Positions 1 to 10,230 of a DNA stretch of 64,000 bases are shown piece after piece. Within the stretch, counting starts at the first letter, position 1, and the number at the start of each line of letters is the position of its first letter. The DNA comes from Hippopus hippopus (taxonomy: Eukaryota > Mollusca > Bivalvia > Cardiida > Cardiidae). The notes under the pieces are model-generated. The model ran no database searches. It was not told the origin of the DNA and saw only the letters and a program-made list of their open reading frames with translations. The stretch spans positions 8,846,777 through 8,910,776 of the forward strand of contig OX328106.1 of NCBI GenBank assembly GCA_946811185.2, written 5' to 3'. A program made the position numbers and the translations under genes.

Positions 1-1009
1 TACCACTGAGCCACATAGGACCTCAGAGAGAGAGAGAGGAATGTGGAGAGAGAGACAGACAGAAAATGATTGAGATTGTTAAAGAAATACGAACAAAATT
101 AACAAGTATCATGACTTGTTAAGCCGAAGTCCAGTTGAATATCTTAACAATGTCCTTGATTCACATGGCTACATATAAAGAGAGAGAAAGACAGGAAAAA
201 GGGAGAGAGGATGCAAGGACAGAAATTCTCATTCAGTGACAGAACTGAGAAACACACAGACAGAAGTATGGGCTTGTCAGCTGTTGATAATTGAATGTTG
301 TGACAGATTGCCAATGTACATGACAATATCCGAGATCTCTATTGATTCATACAGCCATGTCATACTGGGGAGAGACTGGGAATACTTACTATTGATTCAC
401 CCTCTACTTTATGCACATGCAACAGGGATGGAAAGAAAAACATGGTTTATTGCTCTCTGAATCCAGATTTAATTGCTTATGCAGATGGTGTAGATCAAGA
501 CCAGACTGAACAGAATATGCTGTCTGGTCTTTGAATTGTACGATTTGTTCCTTTGGCAGATATTCGGAAAAAATAGCTCTGGGTCCATGTCAACAAACCA
601 CTCTTGAAAGTGTTCTTAGTCTCAAATCCAAGATTTTCCATGACAGAATTATGGATCCATAAAATATATTTTGTTTAACAACCGACTGAATAATGAGGTA
701 AAATGGTCCTTGGACATGCAAAAAATTGGCCAATAGCAAGAAGCTTTGACCCATTTCAGCCTGTGCAGACTGTGCAAGCTGGCATGGGTCGGTACTTTTT
801 GCAGATGTATTAAACATATATGGAACTAAAATATATTGGAAAAGTCCAAATTGAAACACTGAAATTTCTCCCTGGTTACCAGCATTTTCTCCTTTTCCTA
901 CAATGTTTTCAAAAGGCTTCTTCCCCAGGGTTATTAACACCTGGGATTGTGTAGTTAGGGGTTAAACCCTTTTTTCACCAAGCATGACTCGTATATTATT
1001 TACTTTCAG
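1..1009. other. Intronic sequence upstream of the first visible CPEB exon
   Basis: Noncoding. It opens with a GA-rich simple repeat (about 26-60) and contains a P2-like hairpin at about 490-540, a decayed family G copy (about 640-810) and a truncated family P copy (871-963). I looked for the preceding CPEB exon, which would encode the first part of RRM1, and did not find it. Confidence 0.6.
871..963 (+). mobile_element. Family P MITE, 5'-truncated
   Basis: Half of the hairpin (TTACCAGCATTTTCTCC) and the arm ending GGGATTGTGTAGTTAGGGGTTAA remain. It ends 46 bases before CPEB exon 1010-1128. Confidence 0.75.
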
Positions 1010-1128
1010 GTTATTCATTCCTACTATTCCAAGATGAATCCTCTGTCCAGGCCCTCATTGATGCTTGCATTGTGGATGATGACAAATTTTACTGGTGTGT
1101 CTCAAGTCCTACCATGAAAAACAAACCT
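1010..1128 (+). CDS. CPEB (Orb2-type): CPEB2/3/4-type protein, internal exon (end of RRM1)
   Basis: CPEB proteins bind U-rich cytoplasmic polyadenylation elements in 3'UTRs and control poly(A) length and translation in the cytoplasm. This exon follows a TACTTTCAG acceptor and ends before GTAAGT. Its first two bases complete a glycine codon. The 39 following codons include YSFLLFQDESSVQALIDAC, which carries the RNP1 strand of RRM1 (G-Y-x-F-L-L-F), and the linker DKFYWCVSSPTMKNKP. This matches animal CPEB2/3/4 almost residue for residue and is unlike CPEB1. It ends in phase 0 at the proline codon, and the next exon begins V-Q-I-R-P-W. Earlier exons lie outside the window. A truncated P element ends 46 bases upstream. 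I cannot tell which vertebrate paralogue is closest; invertebrates usually have one gene of this subtype. Confidence 0.95.
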
Positions 1129-1213
1129 GTAAGTACATATCATGTCTGTTTCAGTTTGTTTGGGCAAACACCCAATTATTCTAGACCCTTAGTTTTGAGT
1201 CTGTTATTACAAT

Positions 1214-1425
1214 GTATGAGCCACGCTCTAGCAAAATGGGGTTTAATGCATCGCTGTGTTGCATTATACCAATTCATTGATCCCTAAAATCCATTTTGTG
1301 TAATAACTGCCTGAATCCTGAGGTAGAATGGGCCTTGGAAATATAGAAAATTTACCAATAGCAAAAAGTTTCAACCCAGGTCAGCCTGCATAGGCTGACC
1401 TTGGTCAATACTTTTGACAGATGTG
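1214..1425 (+). mobile_element. Family G short TIR element
   Basis: Family G elements run from GAGCCAtgCTCT..GGGTTTAATGCAT through CAACCCAGGTCAGCCTGCA to a mirror-image end such as CCTAGAGCTCTGCTCA. They have no coding capacity. This copy shows the left end (GAGCCACGCTCTAGC) and the AGGTCAGCCTGCATAGGCTGACC core. Another decayed copy lies at about 640-810. Confidence 0.55.
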
Positions 1426-1782
1426 TTACACCCCCTCTTTATGGAGCATCATGGCTCCTATACTTTGTGAAATGATTGTGGCCAAGTTGGCTTTGAATTT
1501 GCTATGATTGGTATCTTTTATACAAAATGTAAATGCTGATCAATCCGTGAAGCAATTACTGTACAAAAATTTCAATGCTAATGTCCCTGGAGCTTACAGA
1601 GTTTAAAAACATTGTGAGTAAAGAAGCCATTGCGTATTGCAAGCAATCGTTCCTTTTCCCACAATGGAAAGCATAGAAAAAAATATTTCTCCATTTATCA
1701 TAATGTTCCTGAATTTTTTTCAACCATAAGTAATATAGTACATGATTAGTTTTTGATTGTTCTAAAAATGTGTGGTAGTGGT

Positions 1783-1967
1783 TTAATCCTTTACCACACA
1801 ATTTCCAGTTTTAATAAGCCAGAAAGAGAAGGCTTTTGAAATTATTGCAGGTAAAGGAGAAAATGCGTGCAACTAGCATTTTCTCCTTTTCCCACAATTT
1901 TTCCTACCCTATCAAAGACAGCGATCATCATTTGAGTTACATTTAATTTGTCTTGTGCAACAGCTTT
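1783..1967 (-). mobile_element. Family P MITE
   Basis: Begins TTAATCCTTTACCACACAA. The hairpin AGGAGAAAATGCGTGCAACTA / AGCATTTTCTCC is slightly decayed, and the far arm ends without a clear TTAA. Confidence 0.8.
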
Positions 1968-2005
1968 CATTATTATTCCTTCAGCAAACAATCATGCTTT
2001 TTACC

Positions 2006-2208
2006 TTTTTACCAAACGAAAAATGTTAGACTTGTCCGCTTTGAAAGTATATGCAGACAACTAATTACATGTGGCTTTGAAAGGATAGAAAACATTATGG
2101 GAAAAGAAGAAAATGCTGGATACCAGCATTTTCTCCATTTCCAGTAATGTTTTCAAATACATTCTCAGCCAGAGTCATTTAAACTCAGGATTGTATGCTC
2201 TAGAGTTA
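2006..2208 (+). mobile_element. Family P MITE
   Basis: Starts TTTACCAAACGAAAAATG, hairpin at about 2105-2145, ends near TCTAGAGTTAA. A further degraded stretch with AGCATTTTCTTG at 2260-2300 may be another remnant. Confidence 0.8.
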
Positions 2209-2487
2209 ACAACTCTTCAGAGAAGCAGCTTTTAGAACAAAAATATTCTGAGGGATAAGTAGAAAACAGCATTTTCTTGTTTTCCCTCATTGTTTTTTGC
2301 CTTTTCCAACATGAATTCTTTCTTTCAATCACAATCAATTTGTTGTCCGCAAGTGGTTTCAGATTAGACACCTCTCAGATTATGACGTTTCGTAAAGAGA
2401 TGAATTTTGAGTTCGAATAAAAGGAATTGATCAACAATCAGATACCGATTTTCTACAGTGATCAGGCAATAGCTCATCTACAAAGCT

Positions 2488-2699
2488 TTAACTCTTTACC
2501 AAACAACAAAATTTTGGACTTGTCCAAATTCCAAGCACTTGCTGATGACAAGTTAAGTGTAGCTCAAATTGTGGAATTTGTGAATGAAAGGGCCGAAAAC
2601 TTTGTGGGAAAAAGGAAAAAATGCTGGTTACCACAATGTTTTTCAAAAGCCTTCTCCCTCAGGGTCGTTAATGCTTGGGATTGTGTGGTAAAGGGTTAA
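2488..2699 (+). mobile_element. Family P MITE, TTAA at both ends
   Basis: 212 bp with TTAA-CTCTTTACCAAACAAC at the left and GTGTGGTAAAGGG-TTAA at the right. The hairpin has lost part of its right half (GGTTACCACAATG). Confidence 0.9.
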
Positions 2700-2904
2700 C
2701 TTTTATTTTCTGGGAAAATGTCCTTAGAAGGACAAAAGCCATAATCCACATATCATGGCCCACTGTACAGATTGCTTTCTCTGGAAGAAGAAATATGTTT
2801 TTCTCAGAAATATTTCACAAGAAGTTTGATCTAGGAGAAAACTTGGAGTTGGAGGTCAAATCAGTTCTTTCATGTGATCAGTACCGGTACTTTTTTTTCC
2901 TCAT

Positions 2905-3114
2905 TTAACCCTAAGGCTGCTTAGCATGACTCTAGGACCTTTAGCAGACAGTGTAGATCAAGATCAGACTTCACAGAACATGCAGTCTGATCTTACATCT
3001 CCACTGTCTGATTAGGAGATATTTTTCTCCTAAAAAAACCTTTGAAAAAGCAATATTCAGGTTTTCACTTAACTTGAAAGTTTCAATTTAGTTATATAGC
3101 AGGATAAGGGTTAA
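2905..3114. mobile_element. Family P2 TTAA MITE
   Basis: 210 bp bounded by TTAA-CCCTAAGG and ATAAGGG-TTAA. The centre is an inverted repeat, GTGTAGATCAAGATCAGACT against AGTCTGATCTTACATCTCCAC. It shares only the TTAA-CCCT terminus with family P, so it is a second TTAA-targeting family. Similar central hairpins, often without clear ends, occur near 490, 5597, 34664, 52630, 56795 and 63168. Confidence 0.7.
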
Positions 3115-3167
3115 TCTTTAACCTGTTCGTTTTATTACCATTTTATCCGCTGTTTTTTTTTATGACA

Positions 3168-3290
3168 GGGAGGTTAAAGACTTTTGAAAGCAACATGGGA
3201 AAAGGACAAAAAGCTACTCACCAGATTTTTTTATCAGATGGTTCGTCTACCCCAGGGAGAAGGCCTTTGAGAATGTTTTCCTGCAATGTC
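3168..3290. mobile_element. Degraded family P fragment
   Basis: GACTTTTGAAAGCAACATGGG, AAAAGGACAAAAAGC and CCCAGGGAGAAGGCC are recognisable, but the hairpin is mostly lost. It abuts the next copy at the TTAA of 3291. Confidence 0.45.
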
Positions 3291-4236
3291 TTAACTCTTT
3301 ACCATATAGTCTCAAGTTTAAAGATACGCATTTACTCATTTTAGCCGAATGTAGAAATGTGTTTAAACCAATAAATTAGCAGTATCTATAGCCCAAAAGA
3401 ATGAAAAGAAGTTTCTGATTTGTCGTGCGAAATGGATTTTGGTCGGGAGAAAATTACGTCTGGTCAAAATTGTAAACAATAGGGGAGTGTATCACTACAG
3501 TCATTTACACCACCACCCCATCTAAAAATAGAAAGCTAGACTACTTTTTTCAACGCAGGAAATGGTGCACTTGTCTATTTGTAGGACCATGGGTTTTCCC
3601 CTTCTTTCAGCAATCCAAAATCGATAAATATTAATGTGCACATACAAAATTTACATTTCTAATGTCTTTAAAATCATTCCACTGCACTCTCGATATAAAA
3701 TTCCGACATCCTTGAGTAAATTGCATTTGGGTTCTTGAGACATAGATTGTTGCGGCAGTAGACCTGTGTAGTGTTTCTCGGCTCCACTTTCTTGCCAGTT
3801 ACATGAATGCAAGGCAAAGGTTGTACACAGTCACGTGACAAGCATAATGTGGTATCCTCGATTGAACGAGTGGATAGGAGCCAAGTCCAAAATTACATTT
3901 TCTATCCATCGTAATCTATGCAATCTCGCAACTGCCAGGTGTAATATTTGTCATGAAGCCACAAGAATGACTATAGTTTGATTAAATATCGAAGAAATTG
4001 GTTATATTTGGCTTAAAATGAGTAAATGGGTATCTTTAAAGACACTCAAGAAGAGGGCATTTGAAAACATTGTAGTTAAAGGAGAAAATGCTTGTTACGA
4101 GAATTTTCTCCTTTTCTTACAATATTTTGTACCATTTCAAAGAAAGGAATCATCTTTTTAACTAGGTTGAATTTGTTGTCTGCAAATGCTGTCAATTTGG
4201 ACAAGTCTAAATTTTTGTTGTGTGGTAAACAGTTAA
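3291..4236 (-). mobile_element. Family P MITE split by a family K element
   Basis: Left piece 3291-3318 (TTAACTCTTTACC..AGTT) and right piece from about 4040 (GAAGAGGGCATTTGAAAACA through GTGTGGTAAACAGTTAA) are one element interrupted by the K element. Its right TTAA is shared with the next copy. Confidence 0.8.
3319..4038. mobile_element. Family K TIR element
   Basis: About 720 bp with inverted ends TTTAAAGATACGCATTTACTC and GAGTAAATGGGTATCTTTAAA (about 27 bp imperfect). No ORF resembles a transposase. A second copy at 61650-61989 shares the right-hand 200 bases, for example CTTTCTATC..GTAATCT..TGCAATCT. The flanking TTTAA on both sides may be a TTAA or TA duplication. Confidence 0.7.
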
Positions 4237-4440
4237 CTCTACCAAAAGACAAAGTTTTGGACCAGTCATGATTTAAAGCATTTCCAGACAAAAAATGAAA
4301 TTTGATTCAGATGATTAAATTTGTTTATGATGGGGTAGAAAACATAATGGTTACCAGCATTTTCTCCATTTCCCACTATGTTTTCAAAAGCCTTCTTTGT
4401 TGAGGTCATTTAAACTCAGGATTGTGTGCTAAAGAGTTAA
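4233..4440 (+). mobile_element. Family P MITE
   Basis: Shares its left TTAA with the preceding copy, so the two are head to tail on one TTAA. It ends GTGTGCTAAAGAGTTAA. Confidence 0.8.
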
Positions 4441-4559
4441 AACCTTTCAAAGACTTACCACTTGGTTGGAATGACATTTTTGTCAATATGCAAATGCTTT
4501 TGATGTGGACACGTCTAAAATTTTTGTGTCTGCTAATGAGGCTTAAGAACGGTTTTAGA

Positions 4560-4685
4560 TTTGACAAGACTTAGTGAAACATTGTTTTCTTGGTTACCAG
4601 CATTTTGCTCTTTTCCCACAATGTTTTCAAAAGCTTTCGTCCTCAGGGTTTTTTAGAATATGGGACTGTTTGGCAAAGGGTCAAA
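4560..4685 (+). mobile_element. Degraded family P MITE
   Basis: Right half only is clear: GGTTACCAGCATTTTGCTC through GACTGTTTGGCAAAGGGTCAA. Confidence 0.6.
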
Positions 4686-4784
4686 CCAAACATGCATTTA
4701 GCCTTTTTAAAGTCTGACAGATATACCTCAAAATCTGCTCATTTTGTCTATCCAAGAAATAAGCCCATGATAAGATCTTAGTTT

Positions 4785-4786
<2 letters not shown>

Positions 4787-4828
<42 letters not shown>

Positions 4829-5160
4829 TTTGTAAAACCTACCAAACGGGGAACTTTGTAAGAATACACACCAACCAACCGGGGACCACCAACCAAACGG
4901 GGACGTCCCTGTTTGGTTTTTAGTTCAAATTTGCATTCCAGACCCTCTGATTATCAACATGTCAAATTAAATTAGTAATCTGACGTGTTCCCAGATTGGA
5001 CTGTTAGCAGCACACACACATTATACACATATTCTGATATAATGCGAGTTCGTGTGTATCTGTTGGAATGCAGGTCCCCGGTTGTGCTGTAAAAAATTCA
5101 TACACTTTGTCAATGCAGGTCCCTGTTTGCGCTGTAAAAAAAATCATACACTTTGCTGCC
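4787..5160. repeat. (TG)n microsatellite and linked CCAAACGGGGA repeats
   Basis: About 19 TG units (4789-4826), then short repeats of ACCAAACGGGGA and CAGGTCCCYGTTTG. The same association of a TG tract with GTCCCCGTTTGG words recurs in inverse order at 11850-12205, so both belong to one decayed element type. Confidence 0.7.
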
Positions 5161-5596
5161 ATTTCCAGTGGGCTAATGAACAAATGTGCATATAAGTGAA
5201 ATGCAGTCAGCTTAGGTCTTTAGTAGTTTAAAATGAATTTTTTTTTAAATTTTATAATGAAACATGTAGAAAAATAGAATGTCATGTAGAAAAATATAAT
5301 GATTTCTATCTTATGACTTCAGTCAAAGTTCTATCTTATGACTTCGGTCAAAGTTATGTGAAAAGCAGCGATCACCTAAACAAAGAAATTAAAGAAAATA
5401 TGATTACAAGATAGTTCTTAGCTATGTAGCCTATAGACCCTTTTCTGAAAATATATTCTAAACACTTTCTTGCAAATAGTGCATCGGCTGCTGCTCCACA
5501 TAAACAAAGCCTCGAAGAACAGTGATGCATCACATGAATTTCGAGATACATTATTTCGACATTTCCTGCTAAGTCTGACTCAAAAACCTATTGTGG

Positions 5597-5665
5597 ATAG
5601 TGTAGATCAAGATCAGATTGCACTGTAAGTGCAGTCTGATCATGTATCTACACTGTCTGATAAGG
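5597..5665. repeat. P2-type hairpin
   Basis: GTGTAGATCAAGATCAGATTG and TGCAGTCTGATCATGTATCTACAC are inverted around a short loop. The TTAA ends are not clear. Confidence 0.55.
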
Positions 5666-6055
5666 AGATAATTTTCCCCAGGTAATAACTTTGAAACAGC
5701 AACATTTTGGTTTTTACCATCAGGTTGAGGATTTCTTTTGACTTATTTAGCAAGTTAAGAAATGCCAGTTATTTGGATATATATAAAAAAAATATTGCCG
5801 AAGAAATCTGCATCTGATTTTTGCCATCTTGCAGGAAAATAGGGACATTAACATTGAAAAACGTTTATTCATTCATTTAGAAAAAGACCAAACACCTTTC
5901 ATACTTTTTTGCTTAGGTGTGAATAAGCAGCCGCGGGGTATCGATAAACTGTAGCAACCATGGTAAATTGGTGTAATAAATGGGCGCACAAAAGAACACT
6001 CACAGGCCCAGAGAACATACATCAGAATATTTTTACGGATCACAATTACTTTTTA

Positions 6056-6340
6056 TACATTGGCGACAAATATTAAGAAGCAAGTCAAAAGCCAGCTTAT
6101 AAAGCTATGCCCAAGAAGTATGCAATCTCCTGCTGTCTGCTGCTACAACCCGCCCGCCTCTCCCCCCCAAAAACATAAACGCGTGCGCACACAAAAAATG
6201 TATTTTATATACAAGCAACAAATATTAAGAAGCAAATCAATAGCCAGCTTATACAGCTACGCCCAAGGATTATGCAATCTCCTGTTGGCTGCTTCACCCC
6301 CTCCCCCCACAAACACACGCGCGCACACACAAAAATTTAA
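6056..6340. repeat. Tandem duplication, unit about 145 bp, two copies
   Basis: CAAATATTAAGAAGCAA..AGCCAGCTTATA..TATGCAATCTCCTG followed by a C-rich run and a CA/CG tract occurs twice, at about 6056-6200 and 6201-6340. The long open frame across it is a by-product. Confidence 0.8.
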
Positions 6341-6785
6341 AGGAAAGCACTTGTCAGCACGAAGCTCCATGGTCGGGGTAAGAAGGATCGCAAAAGGTCA
6401 TTCGACCATATAGGCATATCGTAAGAAACTGTCTTCGTGACAAGGTCACAAGGTAGAAAACACACCTATATCATGCAAAAAAAAAAACCCATGTGCTTGA
6501 AATACAGAATTTACTTCAAAAGGTTAGAGCATCTGACAGACTCGTAACCCATTTTGAAAACCCAAGGAAAGCACTTGTCAGCACGAAGCTCCATGGTTGG
6601 GGTAAGAAGGATCGCAAAAGGTCATTCGACCATATAGGCATATCGTAAGAAACTGTCTTCGTGACAAGGTCACAAGGTAGAAAACACACCTATATCATGC
6701 AAAAAAAAAACCCATGTGCTTGAAATACAGAATTTACTTCAAAAGGTAGGAGCATCTGACAGTCTCGTAACCCGTTTTGAGAAGT
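6341..6785. repeat. Tandem duplication, unit 224 bp, two nearly identical copies
   Basis: AGGAAAGCACTTGTCAGCAC starts at 6341 and again at 6565. The copies differ at few positions, for example one base in CTCCATGGTYGGGG and the length of an A run. It is a recent duplication directly after another tandem duplication. Confidence 0.85.
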
Positions 6786-8037
6786 CTTTTGATTTATCAA
6801 TAGAAATTTCAATTTATAATAATGCTGTTTAGATACTAGCACCACTAATACATATTAGACGCTAACTCTAGCACTGAAGGTATGAATGGCATAACAAAAA
6901 TATGTCCAAATATATATAATCAAGGCTAAAGAGAATTACAATAAAGACCTCAAATCTACAGCGGAAGCTCTTTCCACACTATTTTGACTTCAACTGGTCA
7001 GGTGAAATTCTATCTACTACATTGCGCACATTTCAAAAAATACATTCAAAGCAGGATCTACTCCAACGCACCAAAGATGTGAGATCAATATCTGATTATT
7101 TTCCGAAAGAAGCATAATTATGCATCAAGTCGACCAAGCACTATTCGTTGCATCTAGTGTTTTTTTTTTGTACAGACCATAATTTTTTGACAGACGCAGG
7201 GCTGGAGAGATTTCAAAGATGAAAATTGATGATTATAAAAGAAGAAAAAACACTTGAAGAGGCGAAACTTAAAAAAGGTATCTGAAAATCTTTGCATAGA
7301 ATAGAAATACTTGCAAAATATAGGCAAACGGCCCCGTCATATCTAAACCGAAACCAAATACCGGTATTGACATTGAAATGCAACTTATGAAAAGACAAAC
7401 TCACAACTCAAAGTAACTATAAATAGTTTTGGAGGAATACATTGTATTAGGTAGTGTTCTTTATCTTCTTTTTCTTTGTCCATTATTTTCAACAATTAGT
7501 GTGTGTAGGTTTGCCGAAAAGAGATAAGCTTTGCTAGTATGAGTGGTACCTTCTCCTCTCTTGTTAGATTTCTTTTCTTAACATATATAAATCGTGAAAT
7601 CAGTAAGTTAAAACATATCGGGTTAAGTAAAGAATATCTAAATCAAATAGCTGTTGCTTGATCATGTAGCTGTATATGATAAAGTTTAATTTTGATTAAT
7701 GTGAAGATCAAAACATATTTTTTTTATTTTTCGGGAGTTTCGTTGATATTAAAAGAAATCAACTAAACAAACGACTCCTTTTTGGCAATCAATTTCATTG
7801 TGATAAGTTGCGTGTTACGAAAAATTTTGAAGTATTTGATTCCAAAAAATATGACATTGTTTTTGCATCATAATAAAACAATGTAACTCGCATGTGCTTT
7901 GTTTAGTTTGCAAATAAAATCAGGTACGTGCATTTTGATATTTGGCATTGAAATTCAGGCATAGTTTGGTATCCGCTTTTGTCCTTATTAATACACTCGT
8001 GCATGTTTGAAATAAGGCTTTCAGCAAAATTGATTTT
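6786..8037. other. Intronic stretch without recognised features
   Basis: AT-rich and single-copy within the window. Short open frames here lack any recognisable domain. I see nothing I can name. Confidence 0.5.
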
Positions 8038-8346
8038 TAGCTCCACTGGCCGAAGGCCAGCGAGCTATTGTCATGGCGTTGTGTCCGTCGTCCGTCCGTT
8101 CGTCCGTGCGTGCGTCTGTAAACTTTTTCTTTAAAAAACTTCTCCTCAGAAACTATTGACTGGATTTTTACCAAATTTCACAGAAATGTTCCTTTGGTGG
8201 TCCTCTTTCAAATTCCTTCAAATAATTGTGTTCCATGAAGAATTCTGGTTGCCATGGCAACCAAAGCAAAAAACCTTTAAAAATCTTCTCCTCCCAAACC
8301 TGTCAAACAGGCCTGTGGAGCGATACAGGTGCTCAAGCGCCTCTAG
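8038..8346 (+). mobile_element. H2 Helitron-like element, short copy
   Basis: Starts at a T run with TAGCTCCACTGGCCGAAGGCC (hairpin CTGGCC-GAA-GGCCAG) and ends with the hairpin GGTGCTCAAGCGCC followed by TCTAG. The 3' stem-loop, the CTAG end and the T-rich target without obvious duplication are Helitron-like; no helicase is encoded. It carries the 14-bp palindrome GTTGCCATGGCAAC at 8248-8261. Confidence 0.7.
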
Positions 8347-9449
8347 TTCTTGTTTTATCGTTCATAGGTACATGTAGTTATACTCACCGTAGAAAAATCA
8401 AACTATTTCACGTATAATCATTTTTCCCCTATGCAAAAACATGATTTTTCCATGTTCGGTAATAATGTACTCTCCCTACATTCCTTGATTATGTATATCA
8501 AACAAATATTGATATACACAGAGTCCTTTTTTGGCAAAATCACTTTTACCGTTTCCTTACTCTAGAAAGCAATTTTGTTCAAATTGCTACTTTAGGATTT
8601 ATTCTATACTTCACAAATAACTAAATACCAAAATCTTCGTCTGAATAGCATTAGATGGTCGGAAATGCAGGCATTGATGTGTAAATCGCAAGATTTGGTG
8701 AATTGTCTGCGTCCCGTGTGATTTGACGATGCATTTCAAATGTTTATTTTATTGCAAAGTTTATCGCATATTAATTTATTGTTGAAAGAAATCAATAATT
8801 CATGCATCGGCTCGAGTCCAGGAAATTATAAGCTTTGAAATATATCAAAAGTCTCCATGCGCTTAACTGTACGACACTGCTTACGTAATTACGCAACTAT
8901 GATACACAAGAAGGTACATGTACTTAACAAATGAGATCCGGTACTAGTGATTATTCTGATATTCGGCAATTTAAACTTCTGATAGACATTTTTTGAGTAA
9001 TATCTATTTTATTCTTATGAACATTAACATGCACGTATGTAAAAATATAAAGATTCCAACATACACACGTACTTCCCGTTTAGTTTTAAAATCATAACAT
9101 CAGAAACCACTTTTAGTGACATGTAAACAGATTTCTCATTTTGAACATACTCATCATTTTCCTCTGTCAAGAAACTTTCGGCCCCAGCCTAGGTCTGGGG
9201 ATACATATGAATATGAATTATTATGACCTGTCGCCGTGATAAGATTGAAATAATATTGAGGGTGGCATAAAACACCAATCAATCGTATTCCTCGTTCTGT
9301 ATACACTAAGTTCATTTAAAATACGCAACACTACTTGAAATCACGCGAAAGATAATCTTTGCTAGAATTGACTATTAGTTAATCTTTTCGAGCAACTTGA
9401 TTGTCAGAAGAAAATTAAATCATCAAAACTTATAATGTCGGACCAAGAA
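8347..9449. other. Intronic stretch without recognised features
   Basis: No coding region, RNA gene or repeated family was recognised. The sequence is AT-rich with many short T/A runs. Confidence 0.5.
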
Positions 9450-9647
9450 TCATATTCACCCAACTGTTCTTAATAGCATCCTCGGTCTGATTTTAAGATT
9501 TTTCTAACTTTAAATGTTACACGCTTTCTGGTTGGCTGAAGCAAATATTTCAGTCAATGAGAAGTTGCCTTTCTTTCTAAGAATGCTTTCTGGTTGGCTG
9601 AACTAGAATTAGACCAAAAAATTCTATTTAGAATGGTCGGTGAAAAC
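9450..9647. mobile_element. Family M palindromic MITE
   Basis: Ends CATATTCACC..CTGTTCTTAA and TTAGAATGGTCGGTGAA are inverted. CTTTCTGGTTGGCTGAA occurs twice inside. Related copies lie at about 33550-33717 and 33920-34118. Confidence 0.55.
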
Positions 9648-9919
9648 GGACCTGGAAGCTCTCTCATGCAAATAAGGTTTTTTCCGTGTATGGCCAACAC
9701 ATACACAGTGCTAGCTCTGGACCAAGTAAAATAATGGCCAACAACTTTTTCTTGAAAAAAAATAATAGACAAATTAAGCGCGCGAAGTTTGGTTTAAAAG
9801 AAAAGACATGCACATGTAGCATTAACTTTATTTTTTACTCATAGTTTCAAACTTTCATTCACATAGTCATTTCCTCTACAATAATAAACAAAAGAAAAAA
9901 ATTGCCATATATATTTAAT

Positions 9920-10230
9920 CTTACCTTGTAGAAAATATTGTGGGAAATAAGAATTTGCTCTATACCATTTCCTGGGATAGTGCCCCTTTTCCCACAATAT
10001 TTACATAAAAGCATAAAGGCTTTAAGGTCCTAGTTTCTTTTGATGAATGGTTACTCCTTTACCAAAAGACAAAATTTTATTTTAATCTTACATAGTAGAA
10101 CATATTGTAGGAAAAGGAAAATTTGTTCTACATTTCCTAAGGATAGTGCTCCTTTTCCCACATTATTTGCTTAAAAGCATACAGACAATTAAGTCCAAGT
10201 TTCTGGTTACTTCTTTACCAAACAACAGTT
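9920..10230. mobile_element. Two decayed family P variants in tandem
   Basis: GAAAATATTGTGGGAAATAAG..CCCCTTTTCCCACAATATTT (9930-10005) and AACATATTGTAGGAAAAGG..CTCCTTTTCCCACATTATTT (10100-10170) are related stem sequences with a longer loop. Each is followed by CTTTACCAAA.., so the two units repeat with a period of about 170 bp. Confidence 0.55.

Noticed and set aside
6060..6413. 117-codon open frame on the plus strand
   Set aside because: It is generated by the 145-bp tandem duplication and C/CA-rich tracts.
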